This document shows, piece after piece, positions 24,834 to 31,169 of a DNA stretch of 47,022 bases. The notes under the pieces are model-generated. The model was not told the DNA's origin. It ran no database searches and saw only the letters and a program-made list of their open reading frames with translations. A program made the position numbers and the translations under genes. How positions within the stretch are numbered: position 1 is the stretch's first letter; each line of letters starts with the position of its first letter. This stretch comes from a virus: the IMG/VR virus record IMGVR_UViG_3300031576_000084, positions 1-47,022 of that record. One strand, given 5' to 3'.

Positions 24834-24842
24834 ATTGTATCA
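24834..24842 (-). promoter_or_regulatory. Extended -10 promoter TGATACAAT (minus strand)
   Basis: TGA-TACAAT on the minus strand lies in the gap after the terminase gene. The same nine bases occur before the first virion-arm gene (29807-29815). No -35 is seen. The expected start is the first base of the folded leader. Confidence 0.7.
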
Positions 24843-24844
24843 TA

Positions 24845-26566
24845 TTAAGGCTGGACAGTATCCCAGCTTTCCGCCCAGAACTTCTCTACTTCATCCTGTT
24901 TTTTGGCAATTTCCTCAGCCGCTATATCGCCCAACCCGCCCGGCTTGAGCACCTCATCGAACGGATTTTGCTCCTGTTTGATGATTGCATCGGTGGTTAG
25001 ATAGACCGAGCGGTAAACATCCTTGTGGTAGCAGTCCGCCATAGCATCTGCAAAGTCGTTATGCTCCGTCAGGCCGATCTTGCTCATTTGGTCGATCAGC
25101 TCATCCAGGCCTTTCGAGTTCTCCAGTAGGATCATTCGACCGTCCAGCCACATTGCAGCCGCTTCGCGCAGGCGTTCGTCCTTTTCCTTGCGACCTCGGT
25201 TCAAGATATGGACTGTGGGCATTTGGACCTTGGCGGTCTGAAACAGGTTGCTGAGCCAAGCTTCCCAGATTCCAGGATGGCCACCGATCTCCTCCTCGTC
25301 AGTGATGCACATAACTCTAGCACACTTAGCTCTAGCGTTCTTTACAGACTCAATCAGCGCTCGGCCCATCTCATTAGTGTCCCAATCTTGGCTGGAATCT
25401 GCCCCCAGGAACACGCATTTGCCCTTCCCATCCATCATATGGCCGACCTGAGCGATGACGGTTAGATCTCCACGGGTTTTGCGGTCCAGTTTTTTGAAGG
25501 CCGTGTCTATATGGATGCTGACCCGGAGCTTCTTCATGCTGATTTCTGCGGCAGGCTTGATGAATGATCTGCACTTCTCCTCGGTCAGGATGTTATGAGG
25601 CGACCGAGTAGGGTTGTTGCGGACCTGGGCAAAGTATCGGACGGGATTACGCTGCTTGAATGATCGGATACGGGTAGGGCTCCAGATTCGGGGCATAACA
25701 TAGTGCCGCTGATCAGATTCCTTGTATGCATCGTCCTCTGCGTCCATGAAGAACACATGCCAGCCGCCATCCGGCTTGGGCTTAATTCCGGGCATGGCCA
25801 TGCCCGAGACGGTTTGTGCGCCCTCAACACGAATGCTTTTGCCAATATGATCTCCGTCGCCGTAGCGAGTGCCAGTAAGGACCCAGATAGCATCGGACTG
25901 GAATACTGGAATTAGCGAGTCTAGATGGTTATTGACTGTGATGAGCCAGTCGCTTTTTCGGCGCATCTGCTCGTAGGTGTTTGGGTCATCGAAGAAGCAG
26001 CCGTCTGGGTGGAGGCCCACCATGCCGGATTCTACTGCCCAGGTGCCAAAGCTTGCGTCTCGCCGGGTGAGGTTAGTTCGGGAGGCGGTGACGATGAAGT
26101 CCTTCTTCCAGGTACGGCCGGAGTGGCGCTGGACACCGTAGAGCCAGCTGAAGCGGCTGTAACGATCGTCGCCGGACAGGACTGCTTTGATGCCGTCTAG
26201 GACTTCACGTGCGCGGGTAGTCGTTTCGCAGCCTGCGTAGGTCGCCAGTTCGGGGTCGTGGAGATGAAGCCAGGCTTGTCCCGCCTGTGTGAACAGTGTT
26301 GTCTTGCCCCAGTCACGGGGAACCACGATTATCAGCTTGAGCTGATTGCCTTCGCCCTTGCGCCGCTGAGCCAGCCAGTTGAGCACGTGGTTTTGGTACC
26401 AGTCGCAAGCCGGTTTGTGGGTGGCTTCGTCTAGCCAGGGCCGTGGGCCAGCAGCGCCTTTAGGGTTGAAATCGTAGCCCCAGGCGAACCGAAAGAACCA
26501 CCAGAAGCTGTTCAGGCATTTATGCCGCCAGAATTCGCGCTCGGAGTTTCGGTCCCACTTCATCAT
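24845..26566 (-). CDS. Large terminase subunit, TerL (573 aa)
   Basis: A Walker A variant VVPRDWGKTT (81-90), Walker B FFDDP (191-195) and a C-terminal RNase H-like nuclease with DTAFKK, DEEE and DFADAMADCYH acidic positions show a full ATPase-nuclease packaging motor. Its length fits podovirus terminases. The ATG overlaps the previous stop by four bases. The protein cuts the concatemer and pumps DNA through the portal. Confidence 0.9.
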   Translation of the reverse strand: MMKWDRNSEREFWRHKCLNSFWWFFRFAWGYDFNPKGAAGPRPWLDEATHKPACDWYQNHVLNWLAQRRKGEGNQLKLIIVVPRDWGKTTLFTQAGQAWLHLHDPELATYAGCETTTRAREVLDGIKAVLSGDDRYSRFSWLYGVQRHSGRTWKKDFIVTASRTNLTRRDASFGTWAVESGMVGLHPDGCFFDDPNTYEQMRRKSDWLITVNNHLDSLIPVFQSDAIWVLTGTRYGDGDHIGKSIRVEGAQTVSGMAMPGIKPKPDGGWHVFFMDAEDDAYKESDQRHYVMPRIWSPTRIRSFKQRNPVRYFAQVRNNPTRSPHNILTEEKCRSFIKPAAEISMKKLRVSIHIDTAFKKLDRKTRGDLTVIAQVGHMMDGKGKCVFLGADSSQDWDTNEMGRALIESVKNARAKCARVMCITDEEEIGGHPGIWEAWLSNLFQTAKVQMPTVHILNRGRKEKDERLREAAAMWLDGRMILLENSKGLDELIDQMSKIGLTEHNDFADAMADCYHKDVYRSVYLTTDAIIKQEQNPFDEVLKPGGLGDIAAEEIAKKQDEVEKFWAESWDTVQP

Positions 26567-27537
26567 TCTAGATACGTCCAGCCCTTGGTGAGCTTGATGA
26601 ACTTGCCGATCTTAGTACCTACAGGATCATTAGGACGATTGGTGTTCAGGAAGTTCGCTACATTTTGTCGAGCATGCTGTTGAGTAGTCGGTGGTGTAAA
26701 ATCAACATTTCTAAGCATCTTGCCACCACGCTCCTCCCGAGTCCAAATATTTAGAGGTGGAGTAATCCCACCATCATTCACCGGAGGTTTTCCTTCATGC
26801 AAGATATGAAGTTCGTCAGAGATGTCTAGTTTGATGCCTCGGCGGCTCATCTCTCGAAGCATTGCACGTTGATAGTCGTTAGGCAGATCGCCAGCAGCTT
26901 TCCAGCCGAGCATTGCAGACTTGTAAGATTGCAGGAGGGTTTCATTAGGCAGGCCCCGCAGTCGTATGATCTCATCACCGAAGGACTCAATTAGGCGAAG
27001 GTCACCACCACCGAAATCTACCAAATGCTCTCGGCCTGCCATAGTCTCATGAATGGAGCCCTCTACCATTGGACTGCCGCCTGCAAGCTTTCGGGCTTCC
27101 TGGGTTGCGCGGGTGCGTTCAGCAGCGACTCGAGCGTCCATCCGGCGCTCAGCACGATGCATGATGTACTGGCCGTAGCGCATAGCCTTAGGGTCTCTGG
27201 CGGCTTTGGAGAGCTTCTCGATAGCGGGGTACTTACCGAATGGGGCCATTATCCCAGCCAGAAAGCCTCCCGTCTCGGGGGGGGGAGTGGACTGGAGATT
27301 ACTCAGCAGGGCTGTGCCGGTTTGTAAGGGGTGGGTGGCCATAGTGCCGAGGCCCTGGGCGGTTTGCTTGGCCATTTGGCTCATAGCATGTCGTGCCCCA
27401 GGGTCGCCGGTGAGGGCGAGGCCGAATAGCTGGGCACCCGTGGCGGCTTCTTGGGGTGAGGGGATGCCTGCGCCGAGGCGGAAGCCCTCAGCAGACTTCT
27501 TAAGTTGGTTTAGGTACCAGTTGTGGAGGGCGGACAT
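26563..27537 (-). CDS. Hypothetical virion-arm protein (324 aa)
   Basis: The N-terminal ~110 residues are Ala/Gly/Gln/Pro-rich, the centre is a charged helical region with many Arg, and the C-terminal ~80 residues hold a Gly-rich loop, a proline segment and an Asn-rich helix. No enzyme motif or membrane span. It is encoded just before TerL and may be an internal virion protein. Its ATG directly follows the stop of the preceding gene. Confidence 0.55.
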   Translation of the reverse strand: MSALHNWYLNQLKKSAEGFRLGAGIPSPQEAATGAQLFGLALTGDPGARHAMSQMAKQTAQGLGTMATHPLQTGTALLSNLQSTPPPETGGFLAGIMAPFGKYPAIEKLSKAARDPKAMRYGQYIMHRAERRMDARVAAERTRATQEARKLAGGSPMVEGSIHETMAGREHLVDFGGGDLRLIESFGDEIIRLRGLPNETLLQSYKSAMLGWKAAGDLPNDYQRAMLREMSRRGIKLDISDELHILHEGKPPVNDGGITPPLNIWTREERGGKMLRNVDFTPPTTQQHARQNVANFLNTNRPNDPVGTKIGKFIKLTKGWTYLE

Positions 27538-27684
27538 TTAGCCCTTCTTCTGGGGTCTGCGGCGGGCTTTTCCGGCTTTGCGATAGGCAATCGCGGCAGC
27601 CTGATCGACGGGACGGCCGGAGCGCCGAAGTTCGGATATATTCTTGGAGATGGTCTGCTGGGAGCTGCCGCGCTTCAGAGGCAT
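27538..27684 (-). CDS. DUF6496-like small basic phage protein (48 aa)
   Basis: The sequence [20 protein letters not shown] and the following [15 protein letters not shown] block match a very common small phage protein (MPLKKGxSQKTISKNI... QAVAIALxKAGK). It is highly basic and probably binds DNA or a virion component. The ATG overlaps the preceding stop (TAATG) and the stop abuts the next ATG. Confidence 0.85.
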   Translation of the reverse strand: MPLKRGSSQQTISKNISELRRSGRPVDQAAAIAYRKAGKARRRPQKKG

Positions 27685-28076
27685 TAGCGTCTCCGGTAGG
27701 AAGGGTTCTCGTAATGGTAAGTGACAACAACGACTGCCGCAGAGGTAGAGCCTGCAACGGTGACAGTCGGGGCAGTAGCATCGACAGTTGTGTCGTTGTT
27801 CTCCAGGTCCCAGCAGGGGAAGCCGCCGGAGAAGTCAATGTTAAAGCTGAAGGAACCGGCCGCTGCAATGGTCTGCTCCTGGACAATGCCGCCGACTGTG
27901 CCCATGGTTAGGGTGCCGGTGCCAGCAGCATTGATGACGCCTTTGGCCATGATGTGGTCAATGACGACTAGAGTCTCTGGGTCAGCACCAAGAGGCAAGG
28001 TTGCAACAGCGGAGGTTGCGCCGGAGCCCAGCTCCCAGAGCTGGGCAGGAGGTGTATGAGATCTGGGGGCAGCCAT
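27684..28076 (-). CDS. Beta-rich structural protein (130 aa)
   Basis: The protein is Ala/Thr/Gly/Val-rich with alternating beta strands and few charges, ending in a Tyr/Arg tail; it has no motif of an enzyme. It looks like a decoration or fibre-type head protein. It follows the promoter at 28134. Confidence 0.6.
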   Translation of the reverse strand: MAAPRSHTPPAQLWELGSGATSAVATLPLGADPETLVVIDHIMAKGVINAAGTGTLTMGTVGGIVQEQTIAAAGSFSFNIDFSGGFPCWDLENNDTTVDATAPTVTVAGSTSAAVVVVTYHYENPSYRRR

Positions 28077-28366
28077 TATTTAGTCTCCGTGGGGAAAGGT
28101 CCGAGATCAACAGTCTGGATAACGCACGACCTCATTATACCATGAATAGAGTGGGTGTAAGTGCCGGGGCCAGAGGTCAGCTGGTTGGAGTACTCCAGGT
28201 TGTACTGCAGGGGTGTGATTGCGATGAGGCGGCCCATTGAGCGAATGACGACAGGTTGGAGCATGGAGGCGTCCTCAGAGTTTACACGAGCGGCCTCAAA
28301 GTGGTCGTTGTAATCGATTACGTACAGATTGCCCAGCTTCAGCTCGGTTTTTCGCTGCTTGGTCAT
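28076..28366 (-). CDS. Hypothetical beta protein (96 aa)
   Basis: A short soluble protein (NLYVIDYNDHFEAARVN, then ITPLQYNLEYSN) with beta character and no recognised domain. Its start is inside the tail of the glycosyltransferase gene by 71 bases. A promoter-like TGGTATAAT lies near its 3' end. Confidence 0.6.
   Translation of the reverse strand: MTKQRKTELKLGNLYVIDYNDHFEAARVNSEDASMLQPVVIRSMGRLIAITPLQYNLEYSNQLTSGPGTYTHSIHGIMRSCVIQTVDLGPFPTETK
28134..28142 (-). promoter_or_regulatory. Extended -10 promoter TGGTATAAT (minus strand)
   Basis: TGG-TATAAT followed by GAGGTCGT on the minus strand, located near the 3' end of the 96-aa gene and about 60 bases before the 130-aa gene. The bases after it resemble those after the scaffold promoter at 21981. 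Lies in coding sequence, so it is less certain. Confidence 0.55.
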
Positions 28367-29162
28367 CTGATACCTCCTGGTGAAATTGGTCGAGTAGCGC
28401 GTTCATTCTATCATAGCGGCCAGCCAGCTCTAGGCTGGCGAAACCATTGATGTTGGAGTAGCCGAGGCCATGGAACTCGGCTAGTTGGAGGGAGAGCCAG
28501 GGTGTGCCGGGCCGGACGAGGTAGATGCAGCGATGGATCAGAACTGCGCCTTCGGGGTAGTGCTGTAGAGTCTCTTTGATGAAGTGCCAGTCACAGAAAT
28601 TGCCTCGTACAGGGTCCAGTTCGCGGCGGTCCCACTTGCCGAGCTTGGAGGGGTTATTAGGAGGAACAAACATTGCTCCGCCGATGGTGTCACTAGTCGG
28701 CGGATTGGTGGCTCGAACTCCAGGGATACGAAAAATGTGGGGTCTGTGGAGGTTTTTAGTTAGGGCAGGTCGGACGATTGCCTCGATGGCTCCGGAGATG
28801 TAGTCATCATCGTCGTCTGCAAACATTAAGAAGTCGCCAGTAGCGGTTTTAATGGCTGCGTCTCGCTGGGGGCAGCCACAAAAGCCGCCAGAGACCTCGA
28901 AATAGCGGATTCTGGGGTCAGGATCGTCGGCCAGGCCTCGAGCGAGCATCTGGCGGCCGTCTCCAACAACGATAATCTCGTCGGAAGGGCCGGAATCACG
29001 TTTGAGGGTAGAGATCAGGCGTCCCAGGGTCGGGCGACTGATCGTTGGGACAATGAAGCTGATCCGGGGGCCGGGACAGGACGATGATTTCTTTGATCCA
29101 GCCTCGGGGAATCGTGTTCGAGTGCCGGTAAGTGCCGTCTTCCGGGAAGATACTAACTGCAA
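28296..29162 (-). CDS. GT-A (family 2) glycosyltransferase (288 aa)
   Basis: ISFIVPT (34-40) opens a Rossmann-like nucleotide-sugar site and the acidic DDDDDY run (116-121) supplies the metal-binding DxD of GT2 enzymes; Gly-Gly-Phe and Cys-Gly-Cys lie between. The only start near the domain is TTG 29162, with GGAGGT five bases upstream; no ATG, GTG or CTG lies between it and the domain. The gene overlaps the tail of the 122-aa gene by 167 bases. It and the GT4 enzyme may add different sugars to the virion. Confidence 0.75.
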   Translation of the reverse strand: MQLVSSRKTALTGTRTRFPEAGSKKSSSCPGPRISFIVPTISRPTLGRLISTLKRDSGPSDEIIVVGDGRQMLARGLADDPDPRIRYFEVSGGFCGCPQRDAAIKTATGDFLMFADDDDDYISGAIEAIVRPALTKNLHRPHIFRIPGVRATNPPTSDTIGGAMFVPPNNPSKLGKWDRRELDPVRGNFCDWHFIKETLQHYPEGAVLIHRCIYLVRPGTPWLSLQLAEFHGLGYSNINGFASLELAGRYDRMNALLDQFHQEVSDDQAAKNRAEAGQSVRNRLQRPL

Positions 29163-29364
29163 GTTTGACCTCCGTGCGGTTTTTGGAGATGAGATAGCCG
29201 ACATCACGAGATTCTACCAGACCGCCAAATTTTTGGGCGGTGGCGGGGTCTGAAAGGTTCCCTTCATCGCCGGAATTGGTAGCAGCATCAGTCCAGACGA
29301 TCTCCACCAGGGGTAGATTCTGCCAGGTCGGGCGGGGCTTCTTGGGCTTCTGGGGGCCATGCAA
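28996..29364 (-). CDS. Conserved small phage protein of the LVEIVW..IPRGWIKEI type (122 aa)
   Basis: The core LPLVEIVWTDA, then GYLISKN, ..SIF..DG and IPRGWIKEIIVL, belongs to a short phage family of unknown function, found in many tailed phages. The likely start is TTG 29364, with GAGGAGG nine bases before it. The family normally ends near IPRGxIKEI; here a 26-residue extension runs on into the glycosyltransferase gene and may be overprinting. The start overlaps the HTH gene end by 77 bases. Confidence 0.65.
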   Translation of the reverse strand: MHGPQKPKKPRPTWQNLPLVEIVWTDAATNSGDEGNLSDPATAQKFGGLVESRDVGYLISKNRTEVKLAVSIFPEDGTYRHSNTIPRGWIKEIIVLSRPPDQLHCPNDQSPDPGTPDLYPQT

Positions 29365-29800
29365 GGGCTGTTGCCTCCTCAAGCGCGTCTCGGCCTGCGG
29401 CCCGCAGGATCTGGGACAGGGCGGAGAGCATGGATTTAGTGTCGTTGGGTTGCGGAGGCCCCGAGAGGGCATCGCCCATCGTGCGGAGTTCGCGGAGTTC
29501 GCGGATGGCGGATACCCGGTCGGAGCCGTTCTGCTTGATGATGAATTCGAGTTCGGATTCGAGGTCAGCGAGGGGGCCGCCCCGGATGCGGGGCTTGAGA
29601 ACGGTGTGGTAGGTGCCGGGGCGCTCGATCAGGCGCCAGGGGATCTGCTCGGGGAGTAGGCGGCCGGAGTTGAGCAGGACGGTGACGCGGTTGTTGGTGT
29701 AGGCCCGGGTGGAGCCGCAGAGGCCGGTGAGTGCAGCAATGGATTTGGGCGGGTTAGAGGAAGCCATGACCTCTAGGATTCGCATGTCCATGGTGTTCAT
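29288..29800 (-). CDS. HTH DNA-binding protein, possible small terminase (170 aa)
   Basis: The N-terminal ~60 residues (DMRILEVMASSN, then SIAALTGLCG and a VTVLLNSGRL helix) have a winged-helix or HTH pattern, followed by helical, Glu-rich and Pro-rich C-terminal parts. It is the first gene of the virion arm, where TerS often lies; a transcription factor is an alternative. No ribosome site precedes the ATG, but a TACAAT -10 ends six bases upstream, so the mRNA should be leaderless. Confidence 0.55.
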   Translation of the reverse strand: MNTMDMRILEVMASSNPPKSIAALTGLCGSTRAYTNNRVTVLLNSGRLLPEQIPWRLIERPGTYHTVLKPRIRGGPLADLESELEFIIKQNGSDRVSAIRELRELRTMGDALSGPPQPNDTKSMLSALSQILRAAGRDALEEATALAWPPEAQEAPPDLAESTPGGDRLD

Positions 29801-29806
29801 AGAAGG

Positions 29807-29815
29807 ATTGTATCA
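29807..29815 (-). promoter_or_regulatory. Extended -10 promoter TGATACAAT, leaderless start
   Basis: TGA-TACAAT on the minus strand is followed by six bases and then the ATG of the HTH gene, so transcription would begin at or within the start codon. The same nonamer precedes the folded leader at 24827. A weak -35 (TTCAGG) lies 17 bases upstream. Confidence 0.65.
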
Positions 29816-29932
29816 GAGCGGGGGAAATACCTGAAATTTTTGGGGAATTTGGGGGACACAACAGGAGAGAGAAAGAGAGCAAGAAGGGGGAGCCCCGCCC
29901 CCTTCACGCCCTCAATCCCTGCATGAGCACCG

Positions 29933-29948
29933 TGGCACGATTCTTGCA
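29933..29948 (+). promoter_or_regulatory. Sigma54-type promoter 1 (TGGCACG-N4-TTGCA)
   Basis: TGGCACGATTCTTGCA is an exact match to the -24/-12 consensus, with GG and GC ten bases apart. It faces the rightward arm. The start would be about 12 bases after the GC. Confidence 0.75.
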
Positions 29949-29960
29949 TGGCCGCTCTAG

Positions 29961-29992
29961 TGCACAGACGTGCAGTGTACCTGCAGGTACAC
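29961..29992. promoter_or_regulatory. Two adjacent palindromes, candidate operators
   Basis: TGCAC-AGAC-GTGCA (29961-29974) is followed without gap by the perfect 18-bp palindrome GTGTACCTGCAGGTACAC (29975-29992). They lie between the two sigma54-like sites, so they could bind an activator or a repressor. No known regulator consensus is matched. Confidence 0.6.
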
Positions 29993-30008
29993 CTTGACGT
30001 TACGGGTA

Positions 30009-30030
30009 CCAGCGGAAAAATCCCCGCTGG
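30009..30030. promoter_or_regulatory. Inverted repeat overlapping sigma54 site 2
   Basis: CCAGCGG and CCGCTGG (30009-30015 and 30024-30030) flank an A-rich eight-base loop. The right arm covers the -24 GG of the second sigma54-like site, so a bound protein would hide it. Confidence 0.5.
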
Positions 30031-30043
30031 CATGGTTCTTGCA
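30028..30043 (+). promoter_or_regulatory. Sigma54-type promoter 2 (TGGCATG-N4-TTGCA)
   Basis: TGGCATGGTTCTTGCA differs from the consensus by one base and keeps GG-N10-GC. It is 95 bases downstream of site 1 and about 150 bases upstream of the first rightward gene. Confidence 0.7.
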
Positions 30044-30194
30044 TCCGCACCCCACCTGCCATCCTGTCATGTCCCCACCGATGCGCGATTGACAAAACCT
30101 TGACGAGTCCCCATGAATCCCGGCCGCATCCAATGGATTGCGCGACCGGCGACCGCCGGACCCGCGCGACCACCAGCACCGGAGGGTTTCCACA

Positions 30195-30476
30195 ATGCCA
30201 CGGCTGATTGACGATGCAGTCCCCATGCCGGGGACCGTGCGCCAGTCCACGGGCGCCACCGCCGACCTTCGCAACCTCAAGGTCGGGCAGTCATTCCACA
30301 TCCCTGCAGCCGATCTCGCCCGGTTCAAGGACACCGGACACGCGGCCAAGGCAATGCAGTCAACTCTGTTCTATCCGGCCAAGGGCCTCCACATTCGGGT
30401 CCGGGTCCGCCCCGTGGACGAGTCCGATGCCCGCGGTTCCGGCATCCGGGTCTGGCGCATCGAAGACGCCGAGTAA
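30195..30476 (+). CDS. Small conserved phage protein, first gene of the rightward arm (93 aa)
   Basis: The middle has VGQSFHIP and the C-terminal part has a RVRVRPV strand and GIRVWRIE end, a pattern shared by many small phage proteins of unknown role (often annotated DUF7303). It is soluble and beta-rich. ATG 30195 has GGAGG nine bases upstream; an ORF extension further upstream has no ribosome site. It is directly followed by a strong terminator, so it is expressed as a short early mRNA. Confidence 0.75.
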   Translation: MPRLIDDAVPMPGTVRQSTGATADLRNLKVGQSFHIPAADLARFKDTGHAAKAMQSTLFYPAKGLHIRVRVRPVDESDARGSGIRVWRIEDAE

Positions 30477-30493
30477 CGGAAGGGTAGCACCAG

Positions 30494-30524
30494 ACGGGGG
30501 AGGGGAAACCCTCCCCCGTTTGCT
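30494..30524 (+). terminator. Strong intrinsic terminator after the first rightward gene
   Basis: ACGGGGGAGGG (30494-30504), GAAA loop, CCCTCCCCCGT (30509-30519), then TT. An 11-bp perfect stem with a GNRA-type tetraloop; the T-run is short. Reading through or antitermination would be needed for the next genes if no other promoter exists. Confidence 0.75.
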
Positions 30525-30840
30525 ATCCCCCAAGCCCCCGCCCGCCACCCAAGCCCCCTGCCAGAACCCTCAATCACCTTCACGTCAGCATTTCCCCCGA
30601 CTTGCACAGATGTTCACCACCCACAGGCCACAAACCCATCCGCCCGGCAGGGGCCAGAATCCATATGAACCCAGATCAAAATCAGGACATCTAAATGGAT
30701 GTCGCCCAGAAGCACGGCAGTCCGAACCCACCGACAGGTCCGGGAGTCCGAATCATGCGCCACCAGGTTGAGCTAGCCCCTGTGTCAAGATCGTATGACA
30801 CTGTGCTCCCTGGTGGCGCTCTAGCACACGGAGGTGCCTG
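30525..30840 (+). other. Structured gap with hairpins before the zinc-protein block
   Basis: About 315 bases hold no normal gene. A hairpin GACATC/GATGTC lies at 30686-30703. A large inverted repeat (30757-30819) follows: GCGCCACCAGG and CCTGGTGGCGC enclose a second stem GTGTCA/TGACAC. C-rich, unstructured sequence fills the first half. No promoter is convincing. Confidence 0.6.
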
Positions 30841-30841
30841 A
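30755..30841 (+). CDS. Possible 28-aa leader peptide inside the inverted repeat
   Basis: ATG 30755 with GGGAG about eight bases upstream opens a 28-codon frame that covers the whole nested inverted repeat. Its TGA overlaps the ATG of the next gene (TGATG, 30839-30843), and the next gene's GGAGG lies inside the frame. The arrangement fits a leader peptide whose translation would open or close the stem, but chance is possible. Confidence 0.35.
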   Translation: MRHQVELAPVSRSYDTVLPGGALAHGGA

Positions 30842-31167
30842 TGTCTCGCCCCATCGACTCTAACATACCTCCACCCGCCTCCCCGGCAAAGCGGCCTGTC
30901 ATTGGCTACAGACGCCTGCCCCCCGGCCGTGGACACTCCTCCGACTTCGACAATCCCAACGTCCGACTCTACGTACCCTGCGGCTACTGCCACCGCCCGG
31001 TCAAACACACCAGCTACCACCCTGCCTGCTCCACCGGCCTGGTCTGCGCCTGGTGTGCCTCTTATCTATCCTCTCCCGCTTACTACACACCCTCACGCCT
31101 ATCCGCACCCAGTCGTCACCTCGGCCGCATCATCGACTCTGATGTCCCCATCCCGCCTGAGGACTAA
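30841..31167 (+). CDS. Small protein with two CxxC motifs (108 aa)
   Basis: The centre has CGYC (residues 47-50), C63 and CAWC (69-72), a zinc ribbon layout, with Pro/Arg-rich, probably disordered flanks. ACGGAGG precedes the ATG. No family is recognised. It could be a nucleic-acid-binding or host-takeover protein. Confidence 0.65.
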   Translation: MSRPIDSNIPPPASPAKRPVIGYRRLPPGRGHSSDFDNPNVRLYVPCGYCHRPVKHTSYHPACSTGLVCAWCASYLSSPAYYTPSRLSAPSRHLGRIIDSDVPIPPED

Positions 31168-31169
31168 TC

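Larger units (their letters stand above)
29801..30194. other. Divergent control region between the two arms
   Basis: About 390 bases without a credible gene separate the divergently read arms. It holds a minus-strand promoter, a purine-rich tract (about 29863-29890), a GC hairpin (29884-29906), two sigma54-like promoters, two adjacent inverted repeats, a third inverted repeat and three TTGAC boxes. The element CCTTGACG occurs twice, each 60-70 bases beyond a sigma54-like site, suggesting an old duplication of a regulatory unit. Confidence 0.75.

Noticed and set aside
30089-30117. Sigma70 promoter with TTGACA at 30089
   Set aside because: The box is perfect but the hexamer 17 bases on (CATGAA) is poor; kept only as part of the control region.
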